The notes under the pieces were generated by a model. The model made no database searches. It was not told the DNA's origin and was given only the letters and a program-made list of their open reading frames with translations. Positions 17,634 through 25,860 of a DNA stretch of 64,000 nucleotides are shown one piece after another. This DNA comes from Massilia putida (GTDB lineage: Bacteria > Pseudomonadota > Gammaproteobacteria > Burkholderiales > Burkholderiaceae_D): assembly GCF_001941825.1 (NCBI RefSeq), contig NZ_CP019038.1, positions 1 to 64,000 of the forward strand, written 5' to 3'. How positions within the stretch are numbered: the stretch's first letter is position 1; each line of letters opens with the position of its first letter. The position numbers were made by a program, and so were the translations under genes.

Positions 17634-18349
17634 CTAGCCTGCTACCGAAGGTATTGACGTATGCAGCGTTTCCGGCTGTCGCCATAGTGGTCGGCTCCCT
17701 TATCGCAGCCATACGTGAGCCTGGCGCAGGCTTACGCAGTGGTGTTCAGCATTTTGCTGCCGGCACGGTGTTCAGTGTTCTCGCGGTCGAACTGCTTCCC
17801 GATCTGATGCATCGCCGGATGCCGTGGCCTACCTTGATTGGATTCTCGCTTGGCGTGGCATTGATGCTGACGCTGAAATGGATTGGCGACCGAGCGGAAA
17901 AGGCGGAAGGTGAGCGCAGTACACGCGGCCTGGTCACAGCCATGGGCGTGGATGTCGGCCTCGACGGCACATTGATTGGCTTATCCTTTGCGGCCGGAGC
18001 GAAACAGGGATTGCTGCTGACAGTGGGGCTGGTCCTTGAGCTGCTTTTCCTTGGGGTTTCCTGCGCGACCTCGCTTCGCAGTGCGGGAAGGGCCAGGTCC
18101 GTGATCATCCGAACGACCGCGATGCTTGTTGTCGCACTACTGGTCGGCGCTGCAGCCGGCGCAATTCTATTAAGTTCCGTCACGCCGGTCTATGTAGACG
18201 CCATGCTCGCTTTTGGCGTGGCCGCATTGCTGTATTTGGTGACTGAGGAACTGCTGGTCGAGGCTCACGAGGAAATCGAGACACCGGTGCAGACTGCAAT
18301 GTTCTTTTTGGGGTTCATCCTGCTGTTTATCATAGACATGCTGATATGA
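17630..18349 (+). CDS. ZIP-family-like metal transporter
   Basis: 239 residues, starting in an ATGA overlap with the czcP stop, so the two are translationally coupled. Seven to eight membrane segments are predicted. HFAAGTVFSVLAVELLPDLM and the acidic stretch VTEELLVEAHEEIETP match conserved helices of ZIP/GufA-type transporters, although the usual His residues of the binuclear site are reduced. A role in balancing uptake and export of Zn or Co is an inference from the coupling to CzcP. Confidence 0.7.
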   Translation: MTSLLPKVLTYAAFPAVAIVVGSLIAAIREPGAGLRSGVQHFAAGTVFSVLAVELLPDLMHRRMPWPTLIGFSLGVALMLTLKWIGDRAEKAEGERSTRGLVTAMGVDVGLDGTLIGLSFAAGAKQGLLLTVGLVLELLFLGVSCATSLRSAGRARSVIIRTTAMLVVALLVGAAAGAILLSSVTPVYVDAMLAFGVAALLYLVTEELLVEAHEEIETPVQTAMFFLGFILLFIIDMLI

Positions 18350-18492
18350 CGTTGCCACGAACTTCCGTCGAACTACTCGTCGGCAGAATTCACTGCGACG
18401 TCTCGCTGCGGCAAGGAATGCATCGGTCCGATTCGACCGCGAAGCATGGCCAAGCGAACGGCACCGCCAATAGCAAATACCGAGGAAAAGCA

Positions 18493-18532
18493 ATGATAGA
18501 CTACATCAAGGGCAATCTCGTCGAGGCACGTG
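18493..18532 (+). pseudogene. gmhA: 5' fragment of gmhA, interrupted by the 22-kb element
   Basis: ATG at 18493 with AGGAAAAG upstream, then MIDYIKGNLVEAR (13 codons) up to the insertion. The frame continues only into transposon-end sequence. Joining position 18532 to 40527 gives GAG GCA CGT GAT GCG CTG, so the protein reads VEARDALER and continues as a complete sedoheptulose-7-phosphate isomerase (201 residues). The 3' fragment is at 40522-41092. Confidence 0.85.
18528..18532. repeat. Left copy of the 5-bp target duplication ACGTG
   Basis: ACGTG immediately before the element start at 18533. The identical pentamer follows the element end at 40522-40526. Only one copy is needed to restore the gmhA reading frame. 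Confidence 0.85.
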
Positions 18533-18544
18533 TGACAAACCGAG

Positions 18545-18580
18545 ATTATGTTTGTCAAACCGCAGATTCTGTTTGTCAAA
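18545..18580. repeat. Left-end transposase-binding-type repeats (two tandem copies, 21-bp period)
   Basis: ATTATGTTTGTCAAA (18545-18559) and ATTCTGTTTGTCAAA (18566-18580) differ at one base and are spaced 21 bp start to start. The terminus itself (TGACAAAC) is a partial inverted copy. The same motif occurs inverted at the right end. Confidence 0.85.
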
Positions 18581-18601
18581 TTGCGTTGAATAAACCTTGG
18601 C

Positions 18602-18620
18602 GGCGCCCAAACTGGGTGCC
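18602..18620 (-). terminator. Hairpin downstream of modC
   Basis: GGCGCCCA and TGGGTGCC form an 8-bp stem (one mismatch) with a 3-nt loop, 54 bp beyond the modC stop and just inside the element end. There is no clear U-run; it could end the mod transcript before it reaches the transposon terminus. Confidence 0.4.
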
Positions 18621-18673
18621 GCATTGCCTGACTGCCGGCAACTTATACGTTGAGACTGCTTGGACTCTGCAGA

Positions 18674-19753
18674 TCAGAGCTCGCGCCAATCCAGCAGTGC
18701 GACCGATTTCACTTGCACCCATAATGTTCGGCCGACGGCAACGTCGAGCGACGCGATCGCCCGTTTGGTGAGCCTTGCCAGCAACACTGACTCGCCGACA
18801 CGCACGCGCACTAGGGCCGTGCCGGGGTGCTCATCATCTCCGATTGCCTCGACATGTCCGCGCAGCACGTTCTGGATGCTGCTGGCCCCAGGATGTTCAG
18901 CCAGGCTAACGTCGCGGGCCAAAATGCGCACGCGAACTTTGTGCCCGACCCCCAGGCCGGCATCCCTGGTCCACAGGTGCCCGCCCTGAAAATCGACACG
19001 CGCCAGATGCCAATCGCGATCCACCATGCCGACCGCTGCCTCCACAATCACACCGGCGTCCTCGCCCATGCGGATCGGCAGGTCGAAACTGGCGAGGATC
19101 TTGGCAAGGGGGCCATCGGCCAACACCTGGCCTTCTTCCATGACCACCAGATGATCAGCCAGGCGCGTTACTTCGTCGGGTGAGTGGCTGACGTAGAGGA
19201 CTGGAATGTCCAGCTCGTCATGCAGCCGTTCCAGGTAGGGCAGTATTTCCCGCTTGCGTTTGACATCCAGCGCAGCCAACGGCTCGTCCATCAGCAGCAG
19301 GCGTGGTGCGACAGCCAGCGCGCGGGCAATGCCCACCCGCTGCCGTTCGCCGCCGGAAAGGCGCTCAGGCTTGCGATCCAGAAGATGGCCGATGCCGAGC
19401 AGTTCGATTGCCTGATCCAGGCCGATCGGCTGCGCCTTGGTGTTTCGCTTCATGCCGTAGCGCAGGTTGCCCACGACGGTCAAATGGGGGAACAGGCTGA
19501 CCTCCTGGAACACGTACCCGATAGGACGCCGGTAGGGTGGCAGCCACGTGCCGGCGTCTTGCCAGACCTCGTCCTCGACAATGAGCCGACCCAGCGCAGG
19601 CTGCTCGAGACCGGCGATACATCGAAGGAGCGTCGTCTTGCCGGAACCGGATGTTCCGAACAAGGCGGTCACGCCCCGTCCAGGCAGCTTGATATCCACG
19701 TCGAGTATGAATTCTCTTCGGACGAGGCGGAAACGCGCTTCGATGGCGGTCAC
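18674..19753 (-). CDS. modC: ModC, molybdate ABC transporter ATPase
   Basis: 359 residues from a GTG at 19753, two bases upstream of the modB stop; the longer open frame would overlap modB by 155 bp. Walker A is GTSGSGKTT, the signature LSGGERQRVG, and Walker B LLLMDEPLAALD. The C-terminal third is a molybdate-binding TOBE/Mop domain (ASSIQNVLRGHVEAI, RLTKRAIASLDVAVG). It energises molybdate import with ModB and ModA, encoded upstream in the same operon. It is the last gene before the left end of the mobile element. Confidence 0.92.
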   Translation of the reverse strand: MTAIEARFRLVRREFILDVDIKLPGRGVTALFGTSGSGKTTLLRCIAGLEQPALGRLIVEDEVWQDAGTWLPPYRRPIGYVFQEVSLFPHLTVVGNLRYGMKRNTKAQPIGLDQAIELLGIGHLLDRKPERLSGGERQRVGIARALAVAPRLLLMDEPLAALDVKRKREILPYLERLHDELDIPVLYVSHSPDEVTRLADHLVVMEEGQVLADGPLAKILASFDLPIRMGEDAGVIVEAAVGMVDRDWHLARVDFQGGHLWTRDAGLGVGHKVRVRILARDVSLAEHPGASSIQNVLRGHVEAIGDDEHPGTALVRVRVGESVLLARLTKRAIASLDVAVGRTLWVQVKSVALLDWREL

Positions 19754-19754
19754 T

Positions 19755-20432
19755 TCATGTGCCCTTTCGGGAATGCGGCCGCCAGACGTACAAAGCCAGA
19801 AGTACGACGAACGAAAAGATGAGCATGACAATTGCGAGCCGGTGCGCTCGCATGTACTCCAGTGCTTCGACGTGGTCGTAGATAGCGACGGAAGCGACTC
19901 GCGTTTCACCCGGCAGATTGCCGCCGATCATAAGCACAACGCCAAATTCTCCGACCGTATGGGCAAAAGTCAGGATAAAGGCAGTGAGGAAGCCGGGTGC
20001 AGCCAGCGGTACCGCAATGGTGAAGAATGCATCCAGTGGTGAAGCGCGCAAGGTGGCCGCCACTTCCAGGGGCCGGTCTCCGACGGCCTCGAACGCCGTC
20101 TGTAGCGGCTGCACCATGAAAGGCATCGAATAGAAGACGGATGCCACGACCAGGCCCCAAAACGTGAACGGCAGCGGTGCCAACCCCAAGGCCCCCGTGA
20201 GTCGTCCGACAGGGCCGTTCGGCCCCATCGCCAGCAGAAGATAAAATCCGAGTACCGACGGCGGTAACACCAGCGGCAACGCGACAATGGCGCCGATCGG
20301 GCCTTTCCACCAGGTCCTGGTACGTGCGAGCCACCACGCGATCGGCGTACCGATCAGCAAAAGAATGCACGTTACCGTGGCGGCCAAGCGCACAGTAAGC
20401 CAGATAGCCTGCAGATCGCCTTGGGTAAGCAT
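19755..20432 (-). CDS. modB: ModB, molybdate ABC transporter permease
   Basis: 225 residues from the ATG at 20432; the open frame is 44 codons longer but would overlap modA. Five to six membrane segments are present, with the permease coupling loop [23 protein letters not shown] and the family sequence [20 protein letters not shown], diagnostic of ModB/CysT-type permeases. It lies between modA (4-bp gap) and modC. Confidence 0.9.
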   Translation of the reverse strand: MLTQGDLQAIWLTVRLAATVTCILLLIGTPIAWWLARTRTWWKGPIGAIVALPLVLPPSVLGFYLLLAMGPNGPVGRLTGALGLAPLPFTFWGLVVASVFYSMPFMVQPLQTAFEAVGDRPLEVAATLRASPLDAFFTIAVPLAAPGFLTAFILTFAHTVGEFGVVLMIGGNLPGETRVASVAIYDHVEALEYMRAHRLAIVMLIFSFVVLLALYVWRPHSRKGT

Positions 20433-20436
20433 CCCA

Positions 20437-21207
20437 TCATTTTCCGGTAGTCTCGCCAGGCAAGGCAAATCCGTAGCGGACCATGATGGCCCGTGCCGTC
20501 TTGCTGCCCATGTCATCGGAAAAACCGCGAGCCAGGGCGTTGTTTTCCGCGCGTTTGGTGACAATGAAGCCTTGCTCCAGCGGTTGATGCAGATTGTTGG
20601 GGATTAAGGCGTAGCCTCCACGTTTGGCCAGTTCAGGATTGACCGCCAACGACAAGGCGATGATACCGACCTGTGCGTTGCCCGTTTGTACGATCTGGGC
20701 CGTTTGGGCGATATTTTCGCCATACACGAGCTTGGGTTCGACCTTCTGCCAGAGGCCGGCGCCGCGCATCGCTTCCTCGGCGCGTGCGCCGTAAGGCGCG
20801 TGTTTGGGATTGGCAATCGCGATGCGGGTGATCGCAGGATCGGTCAGGGCCGCCAATGTCATTTTGGTCGCGTCCTGGGTCACGCTCCACAGCACGATAC
20901 GGCCAACGGCATAGGGCTTGACGTCCGTGGCCGCGAGGCCGGCCTTGACAAGGGCTCGCGCGAAATCGATATCCGCCGAGAAGTAGAGATCGTAAGGTGC
21001 GCCTTGTTCGATCTGGGTGCGGAATTTTCCAGACGAACCGTAGATGACTTCCACCACATCGCCCGGGTGCGTCTTTCTGAAGGTCGAGGCGATCTCGTCC
21101 ATTGCAAACTTGAGATCGGCCGCAGCTGCGATAGTAATCTTCTCGGCATGGGCCACTGATGCCATCAATACTAAAGAGGCGACCGAAATAAGTTGTGTGA
21201 GTTTCAT
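20437..21207 (-). CDS. modA: ModA, periplasmic molybdate-binding protein
   Basis: 256 residues with signal peptide [21 protein letters not shown]. The mature start [19 protein letters not shown] and the motif [24 protein letters not shown] (written here in two parts: YGSSGKF and [14 protein letters not shown]) match ModA oxyanion-site loops. It delivers molybdate (or tungstate) to ModBC. First gene of the operon; a Mo-box lies about 55 bp upstream of its start. Confidence 0.92.
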   Translation of the reverse strand: MKLTQLISVASLVLMASVAHAEKITIAAAADLKFAMDEIASTFRKTHPGDVVEVIYGSSGKFRTQIEQGAPYDLYFSADIDFARALVKAGLAATDVKPYAVGRIVLWSVTQDATKMTLAALTDPAITRIAIANPKHAPYGARAEEAMRGAGLWQKVEPKLVYGENIAQTAQIVQTGNAQVGIIALSLAVNPELAKRGGYALIPNNLHQPLEQGFIVTKRAENNALARGFSDDMGSKTARAIMVRYGFALPGETTGK

Positions 21208-21261
21208 TCTAGAAATTCTGTTTCTTTATCGCAAAATCACCAAGGATCGATGACGGTGAAC

Positions 21262-21285
21262 CGTTAAGTCAAAATTGACATAACG
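21262..21285. promoter_or_regulatory. Mo-box, putative ModE operator of modABC
   Basis: CGTTAAGTC-N6-GACATAACG is an inverted repeat (8 of 9 positions pair) closely matching known ModE-binding Mo-boxes (CGTTATxT type). It lies between modA and the divergent fluoride operon. A ModE-like HTH protein is encoded at 24421-24795. Confidence 0.75.
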
Positions 21286-21379
21286 CTTAGCATAATCGGA
21301 TTTCGCCAGCAAAAACAGGAATGTTGAACAAAGCGAAGGCGCTCGTTCCCAAGGCAGCCCTTGGCAGCGGCTTTTCGAA

Positions 21380-21410
21380 TTGACCCTTCGGGCCTCGGTC
21401 CTGCTACAAT
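21380..21410 (+). promoter_or_regulatory. Sigma-70-like promoter of the fluoride operon
   Basis: TTGACC (21380-21385) and TACAAT (21405-21410) with a 19-bp spacer. Transcription would start around 21417, at the first base of the fluoride riboswitch, which supports the assignment. Confidence 0.6.
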
Positions 21411-21413
21411 CCA

Positions 21414-21470
21414 GTCAGGAGATGGCATTCCTCCTTTAACCGCCCTTGGGGCTGATGATGCCTGCACAGA
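21414..21470 (+). ncRNA. Fluoride riboswitch (crcB motif)
   Basis: The sequence contains GGAGATGGCATTCCTCC (21418-21434), then TTTAACCGCC and GGCTGATGATGCCTGC, matching the conserved stem, pseudoknot and GAUGAUGCC core of crcB fluoride riboswitches, very close to the Pseudomonas syringae example. It is followed by CCCGGA (21473-21478) and TCCGGG (21520-21525), which can form a terminator-like or RBS-controlling stem ahead of the clcF start. It controls genes for fluoride export downstream. Confidence 0.9.
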
Positions 21471-21554
21471 TTCCCGGATTGGGAAGGTGTAGGTTCACGT
21501 CTGATCAGCCTTCTCCATGTCCGGGTTTGTGACCACACAAACAACAGGACATGC

Positions 21555-22868
21555 ATGAAACCTTCTAAACGCCCCGAGCAGATAGACCTGCTGCCCTACA
21601 TGGGCAAGTGGCTCTTGCTGGCCAGCGCAGTCGCCACGCTTGCCGGATCCGCCTCCGCGTTTTTCCTTTTCGCTCTCGAATGGGCTACCGCGATACGGGT
21701 TGGCCATCGCTGGCTGATCTGGCTGTTGCCGCTTGCTGGATTTGCAGTCGGGTTGCTGTACTTGCGCTTTGGCCAGCATGTCGAAGCGGGCAACAACTTG
21801 CTGATCGACGAGATTCACGATCCAAAGAAGGTCATTCCGCTGCGCATGGCTCCCCTAGTTCTGGGCGGCACAGTCGTTTCCCATCTCTTTGGCGCATCGG
21901 TAGGACGTGAAGGAACGGCGGTACAAATGGGGGGAGCGTTGGCTGACCAGTTCACCCATGTGTTCAAGCTGAAGCACGAAGACCGTCGCATCATCCTCAT
22001 GGCGGGGATCAGCGCCGGGTTCGCATCCGTGTTCGGCACGCCATTGGCGGGGGCTATCTTTGGGTTGGAAGTCCTGGCGATTGGCCGGCTGCGCTATGAC
22101 GCCATCCTGCCTTGCATGGTGGCGGCGATCGTCGCCGACCAGGTAGGGCTCCTCTGGGGTGTCCACCATACCCACTATGCCATCACTTCGATTCCGCCAA
22201 TCTCTGCATGGCTTTTGGTAGCCATGATTGTCGCCGGAGCCATTTTTGGTCTGACTGGCAAGGTGTTCGCCGATGCCACGCACGCCTTGAGCGCCTGGGT
22301 CAAGAAACGGGTACGCTACGCACCGCTGCGGCCTGTGCTGGGCGGTCTTCTGGTGGCGAGCATTGCCTGGTTCTTTGGAGCGGATCGCTATATCGGCCTG
22401 GGCATTCCAACCATTGTCGAGGCGTTTCGTCAGCCGTTGGCCCCTTACGATTTTTTGGGCAAGATGGCATTCACGGTCGTGTCACTGGGTACCGGATTCA
22501 AAGGCGGCGAAGTGACTCCGCTGTTCTACATCGGGGCAACCTTGGGTAATGCCCTTGGTCCTCTCATGAACGTACCGATTCCATTGATGGCTGGCGTCGG
22601 CTTCGTTGCCGTGTTTGCAGGCGCCGCCAACACGCCGATTGCGTCGACCTTGATGGCGATGGAATTGTTTGGTGCCGAAGCAGGCGTTTACGCTGCGGTA
22701 GCGTGCGTCGTGAGCTATCTCTTCTCTGGGCATACTGGCATCTACCGTTCGCAGCGTGTCGGCCACGCCAAGCATCGTCACGCGCCCGAGGGTATCAAGC
22801 TGGGTGAGCTGCCTGTTTACCGGAAGGCGCAGTTCGAAAAAGCCCCGGCCGATACCGCTGAACCTTGA
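21555..22868 (+). CDS. CLC-F type fluoride/proton antiporter
   Basis: 437 residues, with AGGAC 7 bp before the ATG. CLC fold motifs are present: GREGTAVQMGG (in place of the chloride-type GREGP), GISAGFASVFGTPLAGAIFG, and GTGFKGGEVTPLFYIGATLG. The fluoride riboswitch directly upstream and crcB downstream strongly support a fluoride-exporting CLC-F rather than a chloride channel. It is an inner-membrane protein that expels fluoride in exchange for protons. Confidence 0.9.
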   Translation: MKPSKRPEQIDLLPYMGKWLLLASAVATLAGSASAFFLFALEWATAIRVGHRWLIWLLPLAGFAVGLLYLRFGQHVEAGNNLLIDEIHDPKKVIPLRMAPLVLGGTVVSHLFGASVGREGTAVQMGGALADQFTHVFKLKHEDRRIILMAGISAGFASVFGTPLAGAIFGLEVLAIGRLRYDAILPCMVAAIVADQVGLLWGVHHTHYAITSIPPISAWLLVAMIVAGAIFGLTGKVFADATHALSAWVKKRVRYAPLRPVLGGLLVASIAWFFGADRYIGLGIPTIVEAFRQPLAPYDFLGKMAFTVVSLGTGFKGGEVTPLFYIGATLGNALGPLMNVPIPLMAGVGFVAVFAGAANTPIASTLMAMELFGAEAGVYAAVACVVSYLFSGHTGIYRSQRVGHAKHRHAPEGIKLGELPVYRKAQFEKAPADTAEP

Positions 22869-22877
22869 GGATCTGTT

Positions 22878-23216
22878 ATGCATGACATGACCGCCCTACG
22901 CCTGTACTTTCCCCACTCGGCACGTGCCAAACCGACTCGCTTCTGGCATCGGCTTTCCGCCCCACAGTTAAGCACTTATCTGCTCAGCGCGGCGCGCCGA
23001 GACGGTATCCAGCAGGCCCTGCTGCATGGCGTCCAAGCAGGCTACCTGCCGGGCAACAAGCTCAGCCGCCACCACATCGAGTCCACACCCTCGCATCACC
23101 CACTTTGCATCGAATTGATCGATGCGGAGGATCGGCTTCGAAAGTTTCTTCATGCACACGCGGAAGAGTTGCGGCACGTTCGCGCCGTCTTGTTCCGCTG
23201 CGAACTGGCAATCTGA
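22878..23216 (+). CDS. DUF190-like protein of the fluoride operon (first copy)
   Basis: 112 residues, GAGGA 6 bp before the ATG. The sequence [20 protein letters not shown], then [16 protein letters not shown], follows the DUF190 pattern (a PII-like small fold) in which an alpha-helix, a glycine-rich loop and an I-E-I-V-D-x-E strand alternate. DUF190 genes often accompany crcB; their role is unknown. Compared with the second copy at 23628 it is more divergent and His/Arg rich. Confidence 0.65.
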   Translation: MHDMTALRLYFPHSARAKPTRFWHRLSAPQLSTYLLSAARRDGIQQALLHGVQAGYLPGNKLSRHHIESTPSHHPLCIELIDAEDRLRKFLHAHAEELRHVRAVLFRCELAI

Positions 23217-23229
23217 GAAGGGGCTTGCC

Positions 23230-23616
23230 ATGATCCGCTCTTTGCTTGCGATATCGATCGGCGCTTCGTTGGGCGCCATCTCGCGTTGGGGCTTGGGCAC
23301 GGCATTCAACGCCTTGTTTCCTACGATCCCACCCGGCACGTGGCTGGCGAACGTACTTGGCGGTTACCTGATGGGCGTCTCGCTCGCTTACTTTGGTCAG
23401 CATGCGAGCCTGGCGCCCGAGTGGCGACTGCTCGTTATCACAGGCTTTCTCGGGGGACTGACGACCTTTTCGACATTTTCTGGAGAGGTCACCGCATTGA
23501 TCCAGCAAGGGCGCATGCTATGGGCTAGCGCCGCCGTCGTTGCGCATGTAGCCGGCTCCTTGGTGATGACGCTTCTCGGGTTGGCAACCGTCGCTGTTCT
23601 TAAACCTATGACGTAA
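23230..23616 (+). CDS. crcB: CrcB/Fluc fluoride channel
   Basis: 128 residues from the ATG at 23230 (GAAGGGG upstream); the open frame extends 36 codons further into the preceding gene. Four membrane helices are predicted, with [27 protein letters not shown] and [15 protein letters not shown], the conserved Fluc motifs including the Asn and the Phe-box/TTFSTF segment. It works as a dual-topology dimer that lets fluoride leave the cell. Third gene of the riboswitch-controlled operon. Confidence 0.93.
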   Translation: MIRSLLAISIGASLGAISRWGLGTAFNALFPTIPPGTWLANVLGGYLMGVSLAYFGQHASLAPEWRLLVITGFLGGLTTFSTFSGEVTALIQQGRMLWASAAVVAHVAGSLVMTLLGLATVAVLKPMT

Positions 23617-23627
23617 AGGAGTCTGCC

Positions 23628-23945
23628 ATGCAAGGCTATCAAATTACGTTCTTCACGCAGCAAGACCGCAAGCATGGGCATATATGCCTTGGCGATTGGC
23701 TGGTCAAGGAAGCGCGCAAGCTCGGGGTCGGCGGGGCGACACTAATCGCGGCATCCGAAGGATTCGGTCACGACCACAGGCTGCATTCGGCACATTTCAT
23801 CGATCTGGCAGACCAACCGATCGAAGTCACGATGGCACTGAGTGCCGAGGATGTGGAGCGTTTATTTCAGCGCCTGCACGAGGAGCGAATCGATGTGTTC
23901 TATGTCAAGACGCCGATCGAATTCGGCATGACCAGCGACGTATAG
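23628..23945 (+). CDS. DUF190 protein of the fluoride operon (second copy)
   Basis: 105 residues, GGAG before the ATG. YQITFFTQQDRKHGHICLGD, GVGGATLIAASEGFGHDHRLHS and FIDLADQPIEVTMALSAED give the typical DUF190 order (sheet, glycine loop, H-SA.F strand). The family is linked to crcB across bacteria; a signalling or metal/nucleotide-binding role has been proposed from fold alone. It lies between crcB and the half-size EamA gene. Confidence 0.75.
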   Translation: MQGYQITFFTQQDRKHGHICLGDWLVKEARKLGVGGATLIAASEGFGHDHRLHSAHFIDLADQPIEVTMALSAEDVERLFQRLHEERIDVFYVKTPIEFGMTSDV

Positions 23946-23955
23946 GGGGCTCAGG

Positions 23956-24387
23956 ATGACCTCCGGGAGCTGGTTTTATTGGGCGATCTTGTCCGCGTTT
24001 TTTGCGGCATTGACCGCTATTTTTGCGAAAATCGGCATCCAAGAGGTGGACTCCGATTTGGCCACCTTGATACGGACGGCGATCATCATCGTCGTTTTGT
24101 CGGCCTTCGTTGTTTGGGCCGGTAAATGGGCGAATCCCTTCGCGCTGTCCCGCAAAACCTGGCTATTTCTCGGATTGTCCGGCCTGGCCACGGGCGGATC
24201 ATGGGTGTGCTATTTTCGGGCACTCAAAATCGGGGATGCGTCCAAGGTCGCGCCTGTAGACAAATTCAGCCTTGTCCTGGTTGCCATTTTCGCCTTCACG
24301 TTTCTCGGGGAACGGCCTTCGTTTCGCGAGTGGTCCGGGATTGCAATGATAGCGGGCGGTGTGCTCCTGCTTGCCCTCAAGCGATAA
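23956..24387 (+). CDS. Half-size EamA/DMT membrane protein (first of a pair)
   Basis: 143 residues, about five membrane segments, one EamA domain instead of the usual two: FFAALTAIFAKIGIQEVDSD, then SGLATGGSWVCYFRALKIGD and APVDKFSLVLVAIFAF. GGGGCTCAGG precedes the ATG. Single-domain EamA proteins work as dimers. A paralog of the same length (143 residues) is at 25320-25751 on the other strand. Substrate unknown; the fluoride operon context is its only clue. Confidence 0.75.
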   Translation: MTSGSWFYWAILSAFFAALTAIFAKIGIQEVDSDLATLIRTAIIIVVLSAFVVWAGKWANPFALSRKTWLFLGLSGLATGGSWVCYFRALKIGDASKVAPVDKFSLVLVAIFAFTFLGERPSFREWSGIAMIAGGVLLLALKR

Positions 24388-24420
24388 AGCAGGCATGTCT
24401 TAAGGCAATGAGGTTTCACG

Positions 24421-24795
24421 CTAACGGGAAGGGGTGCCGGCCAGTTCGCACAATGCTTTTAGTTCCGCTGCCGCCTCAGCGTTGAGACGTTGCTCCAGCG
24501 TGTCATACGCGGCGATTAGCTTCTTTCCCAATTCGGTCAAGGATGCGCCGCCGCCGCCTCTTCCACCTGTCGCGGTGTCCATGACCGTGCTCGCCAAGCT
24601 CTTGTTCAGGGAGTCGATGAGGAGCCAGGCACGCTTGTAGGGAACGTCGAGCGAGCGGGCCGCGGCTGAGATCGAACGGGACGCACCGACCGCCCGCAGC
24701 AGATCGATTTTGCCTGGACCGATCGCGATACTGTCCCCGATGTAGATGCGTGGACGAAGAAGAACGGCATGGGGAAGAACGGGTTCTTTGGTCAT
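24421..24795 (-). CDS. ModE-like winged-helix regulator, DNA-binding domain only
   Basis: 124 residues from the ATG at 24795 (an ATG 7 codons upstream is also open; neither has a clear RBS). IAIGPGKIDLLRAVGASRSISAAARSL (cut here for length) and PYKRAWLLIDSLNK form the LysR/ModE-type HTH, followed by GGRGGGGASLTELGKKLI, the wing of ModE. The two C-terminal Mop domains of full ModE (about 260 residues) are absent, so molybdate sensing must be indirect or lost. Its expected target is the Mo-box at 21262-21285. Confidence 0.8.
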   Translation of the reverse strand: MTKEPVLPHAVLLRPRIYIGDSIAIGPGKIDLLRAVGASRSISAAARSLDVPYKRAWLLIDSLNKSLASTVMDTATGGRGGGGASLTELGKKLIAAYDTLEQRLNAEAAAELKALCELAGTPSR

Positions 24796-24884
24796 CGTTG
24801 TTCGTAAGCGAGACATTTCGGGCAGGCCGACTCCGTTGGCCTGAGTATCGTTTCCGGTGGCGTATGCTGCTCCTCACCTCATGG

Positions 24885-25217
24885 CTAGGGGGCGCGCCCC
24901 CAGCCGACGACGATTACCGTCATGCCGAACAAGGCGATCGCCGCGCCAATCCAGTCATACGTCGATAGCTTAACGCCGTCCACGAAACGCATCCACACGA
25001 GTGCAGTCGCGACATAAGCGCCGCCGTAGGCCGCGTACACTCTGCCACTGGCTGCTGGATGCAAGGTTAGCAGCCAGACAAAAAGTACCAGACTTGCGAC
25101 GGCGGGAACTAACAACCAGGTTGAGCCTCCTTTACGCAGCCAGAGATACGGCAGAAAACAGCCGATGATCTCGGCAAGTGCTGTGACAAGGAACAGCAGG
25201 ATAGTTTTCGACAGCAT
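24885..25217 (-). CDS. YnfA/UPF0060-family membrane protein
   Basis: 110 residues, four membrane helices, with the family motifs [38 protein letters not shown] and [16 protein letters not shown]. YnfA proteins resemble small multidrug-resistance exporters, but their physiological substrate is not settled. It stands alone on the minus strand between the ModE-like gene and the second EamA gene, inside the mobile element. Confidence 0.85.
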   Translation of the reverse strand: MLSKTILLFLVTALAEIIGCFLPYLWLRKGGSTWLLVPAVASLVLFVWLLTLHPAASGRVYAAYGGAYVATALVWMRFVDGVKLSTYDWIGAAIALFGMTVIVVGWGRAP

Positions 25218-25319
25218 CGTTTCTCATGTCTACACGGACGATTCTGGATGATAACTGCCGTTCTACCGTCATGCAAACGGGTGTTCCTGCGAATACATCC
25301 AACGGAAATGAGGCAATTC

Positions 25320-25751
25320 TTATCCGCGTGAGATGACCAGAAGACCGGTCACGATCAGCAATCCGCCGAGCATCTTCGGCAGCGTGATTGCCTCATGAAG
25401 AATCCAATAAGAAAGAGCCAAGGCGATCACGACGCTGCCCTTATCGATCAGCGCGACTGTCGAGACGTTACCGGCCTTGATGGCTTTATAGTAGAAAATC
25501 CAGGACGCAGTGGTCGTGACGGCCGATGCACCCAGCCAGATCACATTCCTCCACGTCAGCAACTGCAGATCCTGTAGCGGCACCGTCAGGCTGGCAAAAC
25601 ACAGCATGAATACAAACACGAAGCAGGTTCGGACGGTGAGCCCGAGATCGCCGGAAATGCCAGCCAGTCCGAGTTTCGCGATGACTGAAGTGAACCCGGC
25701 GAATGCCATCGAGACGAAAGCATAGATGATCCAACGTTCCATATTTTCCAT
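25320..25751 (-). CDS. Half-size EamA/DMT membrane protein (second of a pair)
   Basis: 143 residues if started at the ATG at 25751; MERW at 25742 is also possible. Five membrane segments and a single EamA domain: AFAGFTSVIAKLGLAGISGD, ASAVTTTASWIFYYKAIKAG and ALIDKGSVVIALALSYWIL align along the whole length with the protein at 23956. The two could form a heterodimer or two homodimers. It is upstream of nothing and downstream of nothing on its strand except ynfA, so it seems to be a single-gene unit. Confidence 0.75.
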   Translation of the reverse strand: MENMERWIIYAFVSMAFAGFTSVIAKLGLAGISGDLGLTVRTCFVFVFMLCFASLTVPLQDLQLLTWRNVIWLGASAVTTTASWIFYYKAIKAGNVSTVALIDKGSVVIALALSYWILHEAITLPKMLGGLLIVTGLLVISRG

Positions 25752-25860
25752 TCCGTATAGAGTAGACAAGATATAGTCCGTTACTGCTGGCCATCAGTAT
25801 TCACGGTGCCGATTCATGACAGGCTCCGTGACTCGCCAGAAACGGAAGTTTGCGAGCACG

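Noticed and set aside
18346..18771. 141-residue open frame after the ZIP-like gene
   Set aside because: It only runs through the intergenic region, the gmhA start and the transposon end; codons 50-62 in that frame are the gmhA fragment, the rest has no family signal.
21207..21555. A protein-coding gene in the modA-clcF intergenic region
   Set aside because: The stretch is fully explained by the Mo-box, a promoter, the fluoride riboswitch and its expression platform.
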